A stretch of DNA of 64,000 bases from Ascochyta rabiei (Eukaryota; Ascomycota; Dothideomycetes; Pleosporales; Didymellaceae). Every line of letters starts with the position of its first letter. The stretch's first letter is position 1. The position numbers and the translations under genes were made by a program. The stretch is from contig NC_082422.1 of NCBI RefSeq assembly GCF_004011695.2, forward strand, positions 1 through 64,000, read 5' to 3'. Positions 22,592-34,227 of the stretch are shown here, piece after piece. The notes beneath the pieces were generated by a model. The model saw only the letters and a program-made list of their open reading frames with translations, had not been told where the DNA came from and searched no databases.

Positions 22592-24324
22592 TCCTAGTAG
22601 GTATAGTCTATTCTGTATAGCTTGTTGTACTTATTTTTCTATTGCAAACACTACACAGACAGATCCTAGTTACTGCTTTTGTCTCCTTTTGTAGCTTGTT
22701 AGCCAGAATAGGTTTCCTACTATCGTTAGGCCTTTGTTAAAGGTAGTTATTTCTAACTTAAGCACCTCTAGGTCCTAGTTTGTTTCTAGGGACGTAGGGA
22801 TGTTGTGTAGGATTACTTTGTGCTATAGTTCTATTAGGAGGGCTTCCTTATAGGTAGTAACTGCTTACTAGATTACTTAGTTTTTAAGCAGGTATTTTGC
22901 TGTAAAGAAGGGTGTTATAGTAAGAACAATGTTGTTCCTTCTGCTTAGGCTAGCAGAGGCAATTATAGGGAGGCTTACTCCTTTATCTATAAAGGCCTTG
23001 TTAAAAGCATTATGCATTTCTAGGGGGGTAAAAGAGGGAAGTTCTTACTCCAGTGTAAGAACTAGTTAGTATACACTTAGGGAGTTCTTTATAATAGTAG
23101 GTTACTTCTTCTTTATAACTGTTTACTAGTCTGTGTTCTTAGGATAGTTGGCTAAAACTGCAGTTGCGTATAAGGTAGGCTAGGTAGAAGGTTAAACAGT
23201 AGAAGTCTTAGTAGCTAGGGTAGGTTTTTAAAGGAGTTTTGCTCTTATTTTAATTAATTTAGACACTGTTTTAAGGTTAGATACTTGGGACGCTAGGATA
23301 GAGAGGCCTTGTTTGTTTATCCTGTTGTTTTCTGTATAGTCTTAAAAGATTTCTAGAAGGTCTAAGAGGTTTAATTATTTCTTATTTAAGGTAGCTAGGG
23401 AAGAAGCCTAGATAACTATTGTCCTGGCAATAGATAGAGCTTCTTTTACTGTCTTAGTAATAGAAGCTTAGTTTATAGGCCTAGTAGCTATGTTAAATTA
23501 GAAAGGGGGAAGCCTAGGTGCTGTTAGAGTAGCAGCTCTACTAGCTGGTTGTTTAGAGGGAGGAGAGAGTAGAGGTAATGTTATAGTTTTGTTAAATATA
23601 CTAGGCTAGTGTATTCCTAGAGTAGATTGTAGGTGTAGAGTTAACGATAAGGGTATAGACAGAGGTCTAGGGATTAGTATAGGCTAATACATCTCTCCTA
23701 GAGGGGTTAGGGAGCTAGGGGGGCTTATTTCCATTGTCCCTGTGTTTGGAGAGTAATCTCTATTAGGTGGTGGTTGCGGTTCTATAGTCCTGAGTCCTGG
23801 TCCTAGGTAGGGGTTTCCTTCTCTTTTTAAAATGAAATAACTAAGAAATAACTAGAAGAGAGCTTGTTTTTGCACAGAAAGAGGTACCTAGTCTCTATCT
23901 GCTTTTCAGAGCTATAAAACAAGGAATAGGCAGTCTTAGCTTTACTATTCTTGCCTTTGTTCTATTCTTACTAGCCTAACTAGTAGACCTCTAGGAGTAG
24001 AAAGAAGGGGTTAAAAGCAGAAAGCTAAGGAAAGGCTTGTTGCTATCTAGTAGGGATAGGATGTTTTGTTAGTTGTTGTGTTCTTTTAGGTAAGGTCTTA
24101 GAAGATAAGATAAGATAAGATTGTTGTTGTAGGGGAGGTCTGTGCTCTGCAAATCTGAAAATTTTTGCAACAGATTAGGTTGGATAACCAGGCAGCGTGC
24201 AGCAACTAGACGCCTAGAGGCTCTAGGAAGCTTAGGATAGTATATCCTTGCTGGGTTAAGATAGATTCTAATGTTCTTTTAGTGTGCAGGGCCCTATATC
24301 GAAATTTTGCTTTATTGTGTGTTG
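22592..24324 (-). mobile_element. 5' part of a Tad-like LINE, inverted, 3' end missing
   Basis: The reverse complement matches the start of the LINE at 34386. The 5' terminus (GCAAAATTTCGATATAGGG) is at about 24315, and similarity continues through the gag-like frame to about 22592 (TACCTACTAGGAG). The retained 1.73 kb equals the first 1.7 kb of the complete copy. Insertion interrupted a chromovirus gag: homology to the full chromovirus resumes at 24325. Loss of the 3' rather than the 5' end is the reverse of normal LINE truncation, so a later deletion or break is likely. RIP-altered. Confidence 0.8.
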
Positions 24325-25925
24325 TCCTAGTAGGGTGTTGCTACACAAATTAGAGGTATAATACAGATATTATAGTCCTCTAGACTAGACTCTAGTTCTT
24401 CTAGCAATTGTCCTATGTTATTAGTAAGCATTTTCTATTTACTAGCATCTGTATTATTATAATTACAGGTAAGTACATTTAACTAGCAGTAAACCTTGTT
24501 TATCTAGCATTCCCTAGCAAAGTAGCCTAGTTTACTACAGTTGTAGCAGTACCTGCTGCCTCTGTGTTAGTTACCCCCCTTAGGCTTCTTGTTCTATCGC
24601 TTTAGTAGTCCCTTATTAAGTTTTAAGAGGTCTATTGCTTTAGGTCTGTAGTATCTACTCTAAGTGTTGCTGTAAATACAATAACTGGTATTTAGCTGAT
24701 TACAGCCTCCTTACTGTCCTTAATTTAAGTTGTTGCGCTACTAGTTCCTTAGTAGTAGCCTGTTAGTAGTAATAACAGTAGTACGTGCTCTAGGGTTATC
24801 TTAAAGTTCCTGCTAAAGTTTATAGAGTTATACGTTAATGTTAATAGTAGTATTAATAAGCTTGTTAAGGGTTTCTGTGCTCGCGCTGGTGCGCATAAGT
24901 TCTTCCTTAACCTTAGGCTTTAATCCTTACTAAAACATAGTAATTAGGGCAGTGTTATCCTAGTTAGTGTTAGCAGTAAACTGCTAAAACTCTGCAGCGT
25001 AGTTTGTAGCTGACTTATCCTGTCTAATCTTCTAAATGTTATGTTAAGCAATATATAGTTTATTAAAGACTCTAAAGATTAGCTTAATCTTTTCTTTAAA
25101 TAGGTTAAAGTCTTTTATCTATTTATCTATATTATCTTAGGCCTTGTTAGCTTAGTACTGCTGTATAAAGGGCTTAATCTAGGTAAACACTTTACTACGC
25201 ATATAGCTAGCTGCAAGGACTACTTATTTAGCCTTAGGAACCTTCTTGCCTTAAGAGGTAAAGAAGAGGTCCTACTGCATAAGCTAGTTATTAAGCTTAC
25301 TATAATTTCTGTAGTAAAGGTTAGGCTTATTAATGTTTATAGTGCTAGTAGTAACAGTTATATCTACGTTAATGTCGCTAGACATAGAGTTGCTAGGGGT
25401 AGCATAGGATCTAATAGTACTTATCTTAGAGGTGTTTAAAATGTTAAAGTTGTACTTTAGTTAAAGACTATAAGCACTAATTCTATTAGTTCTTAGAGAT
25501 AAGTACTAGTAGATTAGTTAGGGTTATTAACTAAGCAAAGCTTGTAAAGATAGGGTGCACTAAATAGTACAGAGTAGACTGTCTAGTTTAAGCACAGATT
25601 AAGATTCTAAAGACAATCCTAATTAATAAGGTTAAACACAAACTATAAGCGTTATATTCCTATAAGCTATATACTAAGGAGATATAATACTTATTAATAA
25701 GTAACTAGAGTTAGTCTAATAAAATGTATAAGGGTGCTTATAGACAAGTATATTATACTAAACTTGTTAATAAGCAGTTACATGTGTTATACTTGTTAAC
25801 AAGCAGTTACGTAACAACCCTTTCTATCCTGTCCTTCTCTACTGTTTGTTCCTTTAGGGCGGAGTTAGGGGTCTTGGTTAGCTAGTACTTATGTTTGTGC
25901 CGTGCCCTAGCACAGGATCGTAACA
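24325..25925 (-). mobile_element. Ty3/gypsy chromovirus fragment: gag plus 5' LTR
   Basis: Corresponds to about 55977-57588 of the complete element. The LTR at 25442-25925 ends in GGATCGTAACA on this strand. The gag zinc knuckle lies near 24525-24565, with the Cys pattern of CYNCGKLGHFARDC in the complete copy. Many TAA/TAG codons come from RIP. The protease, reverse transcriptase, integrase and 3' LTR are absent; the element ends where the inverted LINE begins. Confidence 0.85.
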
Positions 25926-26520
25926 CTTACTTAGTTTAGTCTGCTCTCTCTAGATTGTAGGCTCTTCTTAGATTAGGGGCTCTTCTTAAATAATTAGCTC
26001 TTACTACTTAGGGGTACTAATGTGGACTTCCTTAGCTTGCAGGGACCACTTTTAGGCCACTTAGGGGGACTACTTTTAGACTACTTAGGGTGGCGCACTA
26101 CTTAGCGCGCTCCTTAGGGAACTACGCAGGGAACTACTTAGGAACCACTTAGATTAGGGGACTTACTTAGGTTGGACGTGCCACATAGGTGGGGTAACTA
26201 CTTAGGTTAACGCACTACTTATAGAACTACTTAGGGAACTATACAGGTTTGTGCTTACTACGCAGCTTAATGCTGACTATGTAACTATATAGATTAATGC
26301 TTACTACGCAGGTTAATACTTACTACGCAGGTTAATGCTGACTATACAGGTTAGTGCTAACTACGTGGATTAGGGGATCTGTATAGGTTAGGGGCTCTAC
26401 TTAGGTTAGGGGATCCGCATAGGTTAGGGGCTCTACTTAGGTTAGGGGCTCTAGTTAGTTTAGGGGGCTCTACTTAGGTTAGCGGGTATTACTTAGGTTG
26501 TGGGGACTACTTTAGTTAGT
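25926..26520. repeat. Degenerate subtelomeric minisatellite (ACTACTTAGG / TAGGTTAGGGG)
   Basis: Irregular direct repeats of words such as GAACTACTTAGG, GTTAATGCTTACTACGCAG and CTCTACTTAGGTTAGGGG. The last third is rich in TTAGG and TTAGGGG, resembling degenerate telomere sequence. No reading frame. Confidence 0.75.
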
Positions 26521-28900
26521 GGCCCTTCTCTAGGCGTTTCTTTCTACGTCTCTAAAGTGTCTGTATTGCTATTTAGCTGTTTTACACGTTCTAACTTGTA
26601 ATTACTGTACAGTCGCAAGTTAGCCTACAGCACAATTCTCCTAACTTCTCCTAACCTAAGGTTTTAGGTTACAGTTATATTAAACGTATTCTTTCTAGTC
26701 TACTAAATACAACTGTACATGCCCCTCCTCCTAAGCATATAGCACCTGCTGCAGCGCTGTACAGATCTTGTCTTTGCGCAGGTCTTCTACCCTCACCTCC
26801 TTGTCCTGCAGCAGCAGCGCCAGCCTAGACATGCTTACCTGCATTAGCCTTTTCCTCTACGTGCTGCTTGCAACAGCTGTTTAACGTACCTTACCTGTGC
26901 TATTAACCCCTTAGAACTTATGCTATACTGTAATAAGCAGCTAAAATACGTTAATTAAGCGCACGCTAAGATGCTAGATAATATTAATTAGCACGCTGTA
27001 GTTGCCTATAACCCTTACAGTTGTGCGTAAGTTCTATAGATTAATAATATCCTTACTATTATCTTCTACTTCTGCCTTATCTACTTTACTAATGTTGTCC
27101 TAGTAGCCCTTACTAAACAACTCTCTAATATAGACTTAGGTAAGTCCTATAGTAGTATACTAGTAGTTAAGTATATATAGTATAACACCTAGTCTCTTCT
27201 ATATTTCTTACTTAAAAACTCTTATTAGTTAATCTGTGTTCTACGCGCCTTATGCATTATACTAGACGTAGTTGCTATAGCTACTACTAAGCACCTACAG
27301 CGTTAGATACTTACAGAACAGCTATATGTACACTAAGTAGAGCGCTATAATCTACCTAAGCTACAGTAGTAAGAAGCGCAGCATAATTTTTAGCTTGTCC
27401 TACTGCAACTATAACTTATAATAGCAGACTACTATTGTAATCTACCTGTTATTAATAAAGATATTATAATCCTGCAGTATCCTATTACAGTGTTAAATTA
27501 TTGTGATTTCTAACCCCCTTCCTAGCTACCCTAACGTAACGTGCACGCTGTATAGTAGTAGCTCTAAGAAGCAGTCTATCTGCCTTATATACTGCTGCAC
27601 TGCCTTAACACTCTACTACCTGTTAGCGCGCTTTAGTTGCAGACTGCTGTCTATAGTCCTTACCCTTGTCAGCATTTAAGTAAGCCTGTTCTCTAGCTTA
27701 TTACTTAGTGCGTTAATAAAAGACGTGCCCTACTTTATAAACGTAATATTATTAATAACCTACCTAAGATTAATTGTAAAGTGCTCTTCTTTATTATCTA
27801 CCTAGCACAGCTTCTACAGCATCTTAGACGTCTCTGTTACTAAGTCCTACGCCATCTTGCAGAAGCAGCTAACCTTAATCTGCTAACTAGTTAGATAGAA
27901 TATCTACTTATCTACTAACTAGTATATATTACCTAAATTACTAGATATTAATATAACATGCTTCCTATACGTAAGTATACTAATTGTTACACCTATTAGA
28001 GTAAACATACTGTCTACTAGATACGTATACTACATCTTAATAAAGTAATTATAGTTCTACTCTGTCTATATATTACGCTGCATGCCTAGAAGTAGCTTTT
28101 TAGCTCTTATTACTTGCATGTAGTATAATATACCTGCTAGCATGTATTAATAGTTCTTTATAGTCTATAAGTAGCCTATGTCTAGGTTAATACTAAGGAT
28201 AGTAAAAAACTGTATTAAGCTAGTAGATAGTGTGTTAGGGTAATACTTTATAAAGATAAACAAGCTAATAGACTTTAGAAGTGCGTCTACCTACATTGCT
28301 TACTTACTAATGTTAAGCGCATCCTACAGTCTAATTGCACACGCCTTCTATTTAACTATCTATATAAATAACTTAAAAGTGTTCTTTATTTTGTCTTATA
28401 ATACCTTTATATGTGTTAGTATTAGTCTACGTAATCTATAGGAGGGCTGTAGGGCGTTGCTCTTATCTTTACTTTCTTTACTATCTTTGCTATCTTTACT
28501 GTCCTCCTTACTACTTACTATCTCTTTACTGTTACAGTTAAATCGTCCTTCTCTTATGCAGATAATCTGCTGCTCTTTGTTAGCTAGCACCTATAGATAG
28601 AAGTAGATAAACTTCGCTATATAGCTTACATACTAAGCCTAACTCTCTAGGTTCTACAGTTACGCTAGCAGCTAGGTGTTAGCCTTACTTAGCTTTACAC
28701 TGTATAGCCAGCGCCTTAGCTTATACAGAAGCGTAGCTAGTCCCCTAACACTTCTCTTAACTAGTTACTCTGTTAGCTTAGTAGTAAGCTTTATCTAGTC
28801 TTTACTACAATTAGGCGCGTAGGCTTAGTAGACAAGATGCTTAAGATTTCAGCCCTTAAAGAACTCTAACTATTCTGTGCGCTTAAACTAGCCTATCTTA

Positions 28901-31029
28901 CCGTGTCCGTGCGCGCAACGACCGGAGTCGCGCAACAACCAAATCATCACAACTACACTATACTTTGACGTGTTGTAACTTAACAACTATAGCAGCTATT
29001 AACAAAGCGCTTACAGCAATTAATGCGCTAAAACTAGGCAAAAAACTTGTGTATCAGTATTTTTCTACTAGGTTCAGCGTTAACTGCGTAACTCTAGTAT
29101 AGAGACACAAGCACGTTTAGGACTCCCAGGAGACTAAGGACATTAACTAGCAACGTTTAACGCTATAACAGGAGATAGAGCTTGTAAAGTACATAGAGTT
29201 GCTTAGTACTTGTTACTTACCACCTACTAGAGAGATAATCTAAAATTTCGCGTTGCTAGTGGCTTAAAATCCAGTTAGTAAGAGCTAGGTTACCTGCTTT
29301 ATTAACAAGTACTCTATCTATCTCATCTTGCGTTACTCTACTAGGATAGATTAACTATGTTACAACGCTAATTCCTACAATAAATATACGCTCTACTTTA
29401 ACCTACTACAGCATAAAATCTCTATATACTCTATTAAGGGTTGCTACACATATAATATAGATAAGAAGGGCTTTATAATTAGCATTACAGGCAGGATAAA
29501 ACAGGTGTTTAGCAAGCGTATGTAGATAAAGGGAGAGATTAAAGCATCTATCTAGGATAGTAACTAAGCTTAGCAGACGCTTATAGCGTGTGTGTGTAGT
29601 AATAGAACAGTACTACTACTAGGCATTATCTATAAGTTAGCCAACGCTAGTATTAAATTAGACTAGGTAGCTGAAATGAAGCTAGGAAAACACTCTATAA
29701 TAGTTACATTATCTCTCTTAGGGTGGACAAATGGGGATATAGGCCTTGCCTGGCTTAAGCAGGTGTTTAATTACTACACTAAGGAGAAAGCACAAAGAAA
29801 GTAGAGGCTTTTAATACTAGATAGCCACAGATCCTACGTAATAATAGACTTTATTAAGTACTGTAATATCTACAAGATCCTCCTAGCTGTCCTTCCCCCT
29901 TACTTAACCTAAACGCTCCAGCCGCTTAATATAGTGCTGTTTAAGCCTCTATTAACAGCGTACTTAAAAGCAGTTATAACACACATCTATAAGGCATAAA
30001 ATAACGCACCTATTACTAGAGCAGACTTCTTCTGCCTATTCTAGCTAGTGTAGATGTGTAGCTTTACTAAAAAGCTAATACTTAAGTCCTTTAAGGCAAC
30101 AGGTATCTATCTACTTAATCCTAACATTATCCTCTATTGCTTTGTTAAAACACTAGAGAGCTTAGATTTAGATAGGTCCTTATTGTCTGTTTATAGCAAT
30201 AAGGATTAGCTTAAAATAGAGACGTTGTTGCGGCGTGTAGTTAAAAACTAGAGTAAGAGTAACATTAAAAAGATAAGACAATTAATCTACTATATCTTAG
30301 TTAAAACCTTACTCCTCTAGCATAAGATAGATGGCCTTAAAAAGACTCTAAAGACGCAGAAGAAGCACAAAAAGAAGAGTAAAACCATAGACTTGCAGCA
30401 ACGGCAGGAGTACTATGGTAGTGCAGTGTTCTAGTCACCTAGAAAGGTTAACAAAGCACGCTTCTGTAAGCAAGTCAGACAACGTAAGGAGAAGGAGGAG
30501 AGGCTTAGAAAAGCTACTAGTAAGGAAGTAGCAGCTGCTAAGAAGCTGGTTAAGGAGAAGGAGAAGGAGGAGAGGCGTGTAGCGCGAGAGGCAGCTAAGG
30601 TGGTGCGTAAGAAGGAGAAGGCTAACACAGTAATTTAGAGAGCTGCACGTTAGGCTGAAAAGCAGCGTTAACAACAAGAGCTTAACACTACAAAAGCTAT
30701 ACAATTACCTTAAAAGTGTAAAAGGAGAGCTTTATAAGCAACCTAGCTAAAAAAGCGTTAAAAATGTAGTCCTAGGGATAATGTTGGTGGTTGTAGTCCC
30801 CTATTGCCGTCCCTAGCTCCCCTACTTAAAACCACATCACGTGGCCGCAACGTTAAGTTACCAGCCAAATTTAAATAGTACATCTTTTTTGCAAGTAATT
30901 AATTAGTACTACACTACAACATTATAAAATAATAGCCGTTGTAGGTGGCTCTATAGCCTTATCTAATTTTAAGCATCAAGGTGGTTTTTAGTTGTTGCGC
31001 GACTCTAGTTGTTGCGCGCACGGACACAG
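28901..31029 (+). mobile_element. Fot1/Pogo-like DNA transposon (2,129 bp), TA target duplication
   Basis: Terminal inverted repeats of about 40 bp: left CCGTGTCCGTGCGCGCAAC, right end reverse complement CTGTGTCCGTGCGCGCAAC, each with a second inner GCGCAAC word. The flanks are TA on both sides, and removing the element restores CCTATCTTATTAGTC exactly as in helicase copy 1 near 5065. TA duplication, size and encoded protein fit the Tc1/mariner superfamily, Fot1/Pogo group. RIP-damaged, so not mobile by itself. Confidence 0.93.
28975..30835 (+). pseudogene. DDE-1 superfamily transposase, RIP-damaged
   Basis: The plus-strand frame inside the TIRs starts with a Lys-rich N-terminus (NALKLGKKLVYQYF), where CENP-B/Tc5 type helix-turn-helix domains sit. 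It continues with catalytic-core landmarks of Pogo transposases: NGDIGLAWLKQVF near 29735, LLILDSHRSYV near 29815 (DGHGS in active relatives) and LLAVLPPYLT near 29890. The C-terminus is a long Lys/Glu/Arg-rich coiled-coil-like tail (30480-30640). Stops TAG/TAA occur at Gln and Trp sites, and the second catalytic region shows Gly-to-Ser and Gly-to-Arg changes. The function in intact relatives is cut-and-paste transposition. Confidence 0.9.
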
Positions 31030-31912
31030 TATTAGTCTTTACTGCTACTTCTAGTATCTATAGCTCTTCTTAAATTTGTTATTATGTTAAGCTATATGCG
31101 GCTAGCTCTTCTTACACAGTAACTTTAATACTAGTATTCTTAGGATTGCTAGTATTGTCTATTTTAACAATAAGTTATTTCTGCATCCCTACTAAACAGA
31201 AAAAACTCTAAACTTTAATAGTCTTATAGAGTAAGCTTGTTTCTCCTATCTAAGCTTACTAGTAATCTTTTTTACAGTGCTAGTAGAGTTTATCCTTACT
31301 AACAGTAACAAGTGCATACGTCCTACACTGCAGCACATCTACTAGCGCCCTAAGCTCTTTAATTAGCATTACTAGCTTGTCTAGAAGTTTAATATTATTA
31401 GGTTTAGTTAACATGTAGTAACAGAATTGCTTAATAATCTCTCTTTAAGTTATAGTAGGCACGTAGTAGTGCTATATAAGCTAGGTGTTAAGATTAATAA
31501 CGCCTGTTTAGTAGTCTTTACATATTAACACACTATATTCTTCTAAGAAGTAGAGAACATTATTGCAGTTGTTAAGTAATACCTGCGCACTAGTTTTGCG
31601 ACTGTGTTAGCTGCGTTGTTATTGTTTGTTATTGTTGCGCTGTTACAGAGCTGTTGTGTAGTTTTGCTAGGCCTAATCTATTATAAACCCTAACACTAAT
31701 ACTCTAATATAACTACAACAATAGTCTATAGCCTGTTAAAGCTGTATAGAGAGATGCGTAAGTGTAGTTTTAAAAAAATTTATGTTATTGTTCCTCGCAA
31801 ATCAGGCCCTACAAATCAGGCCTAATACCCTAATACTAAGCCCTAATGCTAAGTAATATTAGGTTAGTAAAACCTTATATTAGGCCTAGTTTGTTATGTT
31901 ATATTAGCTAGG

Positions 31913-32943
31913 TACACATGCTATTAGACGCTGCAGGACAGTTAGAATTAACTTCCTTAGCTAGGTCTAACTTGCTAGCCTTAACTATTCTATTTACTAA
32001 ACACAGCGCCTTTTACCGTACGCGTTTATTTGCCTATTTTAGGATTTTCTTGTTACGTAATAAATGCGCAATTAGAGTTATAAGGAGTAACTTATCTCCT
32101 TCTACCTTTTTCTTATACTCTTTACAAGTCTTATCTAACATCGCCTAAGATATATTTATATATAGCTTACTGGCCTTTGTACATTTAGCACACTTTAGAC
32201 TTTTTAGACTACCTAGTATAATATAGCACTTATAGCCGCTAAAGAAATAATAATTATAGGGGACTTTAGCAGGTGTATTAGCTTGATAGGTTTCTAATAT
32301 AAGATAGATATTGTAGGTGTATAAGGACATCTTAACTTATAGGTTACTAGATATAGAGATTACAGATTATATAAAACTCTAACAGATAATTACATAGTTT
32401 AAGGACAAACTAAAGAGAAAGGGGGGATAGTGTTATAATCCTGTGCTAGGGCACAGCACAAACATAAGTATTAGCTAACTAAGACCCCTAACTCTGCTCT
32501 AAAGGAACAAACTGTAGAGAAGGACAGAACAGATAAGGATATTATGTAACTGCTTATTAACAAGCTTAACACATATAATTGCTTGTTAATAAGTATAACA
32601 CACGTAACTGCTTTTTAATAAGTACAGTATAATATAATTGTCTATAAGCACCCTTATGTATTTTATTAGACTAACTCTAGGTACTTATTAATAAGCACTG
32701 TATCTCCTTAGTATATAGTTAGTAGGAACATAACGCTTATAGTTTGTGTTTAAACTTATTAATTAAGTTTATCTTTAGAATCTTAACCTGCTCTTAAACT
32801 AGACAGTCTACTCTGTACTATTTATTGCACCCTATCTTTATAAGCTTTGCTTAGTTAATAACCCCAACCGTACCACTAGTGCTCATCCCCGAGAACCAAT
32901 AGAATCAGTGCTTACGGTCTTTGACTAAAGTACGACTTCAACA
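31913..32943 (+). mobile_element. Chromovirus 3' end: terminal internal region plus LTR
   Basis: Matches the complete element at 50597-51618 in reverse. The LTR runs from TGTTATAATCC at 32431 to CTTCAACA at 32943, preceded by a polypurine tract (AAAGAGAAAGGGGGGATAG). Sequence upstream of 31913 is cut off at the end of helicase copy 2. The LTR is RIP-altered up to about 32865, but its last 75 bp, next to unique DNA, are nearly unmutated. Confidence 0.87.
31918..32330 (-). pseudogene. Antisense Cys-rich/coiled-coil frame of the chromovirus, partial
   Basis: This minus-strand frame, opposite to the direction of the element, starts with ATG at 32330 (MSLYTYNIYLILETYQANTP). It corresponds codon for codon to the plus-strand frame at 51184-51618. 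Cys residues and a Lys/Leu-rich helix are conserved, and a codon that is TAA in the other copy is CAA here. RIP stops follow after YINIS and further on. The end is lost at the junction with helicase copy 2. Confidence 0.65.
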
Positions 32944-33235
32944 CTGCCTTTCTTCCCGTCCAGCATCCTACACCCACAGACTCGTGTGGCGCCAGCCACC
33001 AACCCAAGAACAGGTTTGATGACGTAGAATCTGACCAATCAGCGCCCCGCACCAACGTGCCACAGTGATATATCCTGCCCAGCACGACACAGCAAAATTA
33101 TTCGTTTTCCTCATCTTTGGAACACCACATATTTGTTGTACGGAATTTTTTATGTCTTAAGCTTTTACGACGTATACCCAACACCGATACTGTGGGCTAA
33201 GTCAAGCTCCTAAGATCAATACTGCCCTCTACACG
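32944..33235 (+). promoter_or_regulatory. RIP-free upstream region of the 33236 gene
   Basis: Normal base composition resumes abruptly after the LTR. It holds CT-rich stretches (TTTCTTCCCGTCC; CGTTTTCCTCATC) and an AT-rich CAAAATTATTCG about 140 bp upstream of the start codon, typical of fungal promoters. The inserted LTR now ends 292 bp upstream of the ATG and may supply or block promoter elements. No specific factor site is claimed. Confidence 0.4.
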
Positions 33236-34227
33236 ATGGTGCCCTCAATTCCCGCAATCCTGCAAACCCCTTGGCCTGAAAGACCGTCGACGAGGATTGT
33301 ACAGCGTGATGAAGAGTCTCTTCGGCATGAAGCGGGGGAGACGGAGAATCGACGTGCGTTGGAGGAGTATCGGAGCCAGAAGAGCGCGCTGCAGGAGGAG
33401 AAACTGTATGTTCTCTCTACCGGCGCTTCCTTATTCTCTACCTGATCTCGGGTGTCTATCATTTGTCTATGAAAGGGGTTCCTCCGATCTGATGTTGTGT
33501 ACAGTGCCGTGTGTCCTCGCCTCACGCTTCGACTCTCGGATGCCAGCACTCTGTCTCTCAGGGATGGAACCTTGGATTTCACGGCGACGCTATGCTACAC
33601 AACGACTCCTGAATTTGTACCTAGCCAGCCAATCGTTCTACACCTGCTTGGTCCTAAAGCTGGAGGCCCACTATCCGAGAACGCAGTGTACTGGGGCCAG
33701 TACCAGATCTTTGCTTCGCCTGAGAACCTCCCTGAACATCGCCTTCCCTTTGAATGGCGCAATGTGAGTTTACGGCGGCCAAGAGATGCAAAAGGGCGGT
33801 TCATCGATTCGAGCGATAGCCATTACGCAGCGGCGCAGACTTATGTTGTCAGCGAGGCTGAGGGATGGATTGAACTGTTTCCCGGACAAGAAGTCAGCCG
33901 GCGCGTGACGTTACAGCTTGATCAGGCTGTTGCTTGGCAACGAGGGGTCAGCTCTGGGCGGGATTATTGGTTGCGTTGGTCGCCAAGTGGAACGGTTGGT
34001 AATCCGAAGACGTTGTGGAGCTGGAAGTATGGGGGGTTGAAGGTACGTCACCAAGTTATTGTTAGGGTTGGCGATCGAATGTCGGGCAGTTGCTGACTGT
34101 TTCCACCGCGCAGGATTGGGAAGGGATCATCCTCAACAGGAAGGAGGATTCAAAATGTTGGATACCGATTCCTATCCAGTCAGAGGAGAGCGGGCTGAAG
34201 TTTAAAGTCGTTGATGGGGCCGAGTAA
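33236..34227 (+). CDS. Intact hypothetical protein, 273 aa, three exons
   Basis: Exons 33236-33405, 33505-34042 and 34114-34227 join in frame (822 nt). Intron 1 (99 bp) has GTATGT..ACAG; intron 2 (71 bp) has GTACGT, a TGCTGAC branch site and CGCAG. Residues 1-57 are polar, with a Glu/Arg-rich helix (EAGETENRRALEEYRSQK). The main part looks like a beta-rich domain (LRDGTLDFTATLCYTTTPEF; WIELFPGQEVSRRVTLQL; YWLRWSPSGTVGNPKTLW), ending in KVVDGAE. There is no signal peptide or membrane segment. I do not recognise the family; similar proteins occur as hypothetical proteins in ascomycetes as far as I recall. GC content is ordinary and there is no RIP. It is the only gene between a chromovirus LTR and a LINE. 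Confidence 0.85.

Larger units (their letters stand above)
26742..31912 (-). pseudogene. Telomere-linked helicase copy 2: N-terminal part only, transposon-interrupted
   Basis: Closely parallels 2907-5980 of the telomere-proximal copy, in the same orientation, once the 28901-31029 transposon is removed. Homology begins at TAGCACCTGCTGCAGCGCTG and ends at about 31912. It covers the DUF3505-like N-terminus and the following region but stops just before the ATPase core, so no helicase motif is left. RIP stops are present and differ in number from copy 1. A 64-codon acidic and basic stretch near 28590-28396 (SKEDSKDSKDSKESKDK) is also seen in copy 1. The left edge joins subtelomeric repeats and the right edge joins a chromovirus. 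Confidence 0.85.

Noticed and set aside
33229..33804. Alternative frames on both strands of the 33.2-34.2 kb gene
   Set aside because: They overlap the spliced gene; only the three-exon model joins with correct splice sites and uninterrupted frame.
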